A stretch of DNA of 15,159 nucleotides from an uncultured Sutterella sp. (GTDB lineage: Bacteria; Pseudomonadota; Gammaproteobacteria; Burkholderiales; Burkholderiaceae_F). Made by a program: the position numbers and the translations under genes. The stretch is from NCBI GenBank assembly GCA_905192805.1, contig CAJJMF010000045.1, forward strand, positions 1-15,159, read 5' to 3'. This document shows, one piece after another, positions 14,270 to 15,159 of the stretch (the first letter of the stretch is position 1; each line of letters begins with the position of its first letter). The notes under the pieces are model-generated. The model was not told the origin of the DNA. It ran no database searches and worked only from the letters and a program-made list of their open reading frames with translations.

Positions 14270-14773
14270 CTATTCTAAATGATCCGTTTTGCGATCGGCT
14301 AAAAAATCCGCTAGCTGGCTCAGTTCTGTTTCATTAAAAACGCGAATCCCGTGTTGAGTTAACAGTGCACTGGTGACCCCGTCCCCAGGGCGCAACTGAC
14401 GTACAAAGCGACCGTCATAAATTTCACTTCGACCACAGGATGGGCTTTTGGATTTGAGTAGGGCCACCAACGCTCCCGCACGTTGTGCACTCGCCAGAGC
14501 GGCATGAGCTCCCTCAGAAAAGGCGAGCGTGACGTCCTTACCTTGTTGGGTGAGGACCCGTGCGTCACCCCGAAGGACGTCATGCCCATCCCCTCCTTGA
14601 ATCTCAGCAGGCTCGCGCGGAGTAGGGAGTCCCCCTAACGTTTCAGGACAGACCGCAATCCAATCCTCCGGGGGTACGCCGTGCTCACGTAACCAAACAC
14701 GGAGGTCGCCCGAGGCATGTCCATCCCAGCGACAAGCATTTGAAAGTAAGCACTTACTCACAAGGATTTTCAT
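14270..14773 (-). CDS. DUF523 family protein (YbbK-like)
   Basis: The 167-residue product belongs to DUF523, a family without an established activity. Its conserved marks are SKCLL near the N-terminus (C8), a second cysteine C14 before RWDG, VCPETLGGLPTPREPAE (C42), and LKSKSPSCG (C113). Four conserved cysteines and the short CPE/GGLP motif suggest metal or redox chemistry, but that is inference. The serine at 11 stands where many homologues have glycine. GAGG about 6 nt upstream of ATG 14773 supports the start. It lies 26 bp after the pth stop on the same strand, so pth, DUF523 and ychF may be co-transcribed. Confidence 0.88.
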   Translation of the reverse strand: MKILVSKCLLSNACRWDGHASGDLRVWLREHGVPPEDWIAVCPETLGGLPTPREPAEIQGGDGHDVLRGDARVLTQQGKDVTLAFSEGAHAALASAQRAGALVALLKSKSPSCGRSEIYDGRFVRQLRPGDGVTSALLTQHGIRVFNETELSQLADFLADRKTDHLE

Positions 14774-14799
14774 GGGTTACCTCGTTCCCTTGGTGTTTC

Positions 14800-15159
14800 T
14801 TAGGCGCTCGGGTGATTGTGCTTAGAGGAGCTGTATTTGCCAATATGACGTTCAAAGGCTTGTACATCACCCGCTAAGAGTTTCCCGAGTCCATTCAAAG
14901 CGGCCGTGAGGCATTCATCAATCGCGCTTTGATGTTCGCTTGAGGGCGTACCCAGAACGAAGTCTGCTACGCCCATGGGCAAATTGAGGCGGTTGGGATG
15001 ACCGATACCGACTCGAAGTCGCCAATAGTCATTATTGCCGAGTTTCAAGGAAATATCGCGCAACCCATTGTGACCGCCATTGCCACCACCAAACTTCAAC
15101 TTCATGGCTCCAGGCACCAAGTCAAGGTCATCGTGCACAACCAAGATTTGTGCAGGACT
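14800..15159 (-). CDS. pth: Peptidyl-tRNA hydrolase Pth (5' end outside window)
   Basis: Pth frees tRNA from peptidyl-tRNAs that drop off ribosomes. The visible 120 codons are the C-terminal part. The open frame runs unbroken to the window edge, where it begins SPAQILVVHDDLDL. The catalytic aspartate lies in VVHDDLD. GGGNGGHNGLRDI carries the conserved histidine-asparagine pair that binds substrate, and RVGIGHP is the next family block. The missing N-terminus should hold the catalytic histidine and the start codon, about 75-80 residues upstream. The C-terminus ends with an unusual serine/lysine/histidine tail (SSSKHNHPSA). It is first in a likely pth-DUF523-ychF run. Confidence 0.95.
   Translation of the reverse strand, partial: SPAQILVVHDDLDLVPGAMKLKFGGGNGGHNGLRDISLKLGNNDYWRLRVGIGHPNRLNLPMGVADFVLGTPSSEHQSAIDECLTAALNGLGKLLAGDVQAFERHIGKYSSSKHNHPSA

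Overview
This window is an ordinary chromosomal segment of a proteobacterium. It is densely packed with housekeeping genes. The order ftsY, (ppx), ftsE, ftsX, rpoH with divergent rsmD, coaD and a YfhL-type ferredoxin, the RpoH box, and the AhpC/AhpF pair all fit Beta- or Gammaproteobacteria. The coaD-ferredoxin tail after rsmD and the style of the small XRE regulator lean towards Burkholderiales, and the mid-range GC would suit a Sutterellaceae-like host. The family-level placement is inference; no rRNA or other marker is present to prove it.

Layout: (1) Bases 1-900 hold an AT-rich leader with a 38-bp imperfect palindrome, then a NarL/FixJ-type response regulator on the + strand. It ends at a bidirectional terminator. 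(2) Bases 969-6501, all on the - strand and tightly spaced, read in transcription order ftsY (signal recognition particle receptor), ppx (exopolyphosphatase), ftsE and ftsX (divisome ABC complex), rpoH (heat-shock sigma factor), trmL (tRNA Cm34/Um34 methyltransferase). Two junctions overlap, which indicates translational coupling. (3) Bases 6511-7993, + strand: rsmD, coaD and a 2x[4Fe-4S] ferredoxin. The rsmD and ftsY start codons lie back to back with only 9 bp between them. (4) Bases 8011-10080, - strand: an AsmA-like envelope protein with a strikingly tryptophan-rich C-terminus. (5) Bases 10229-12530, - strand: ahpC then ahpF, the peroxiredoxin/reductase peroxide-detoxifying pair, with a recognisable promoter before ahpC and a strong terminator hairpin between the two genes. 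(6) Bases 12628-13080, - strand: a small XRE-type regulator with a possible self-operator. (7) Bases 13115-15159, - strand: pth (5' end cut by the window edge), a DUF523 gene, and ychF.

The genes group by process: protein targeting and division (ftsY, ftsE, ftsX), stress response (rpoH, ahpC, ahpF, ppx), translation and RNA modification (rsmD, trmL, pth, ychF) and cofactor supply (coaD, ferredoxin). No gene-free stretch exceeds 300 bases. I see no tRNA, rRNA, CRISPR array, insertion sequence, prophage or attachment site. I did not find a new multi-gene system. The points worth a second look are mostly regulatory (ahpC promoter repeats, ahpC-ahpF terminator, XRE operator, 9-bp divergent junction) plus a few protein oddities (FtsE signature, AsmA Trp tail, ppx inserted in the ftsYEX cluster).
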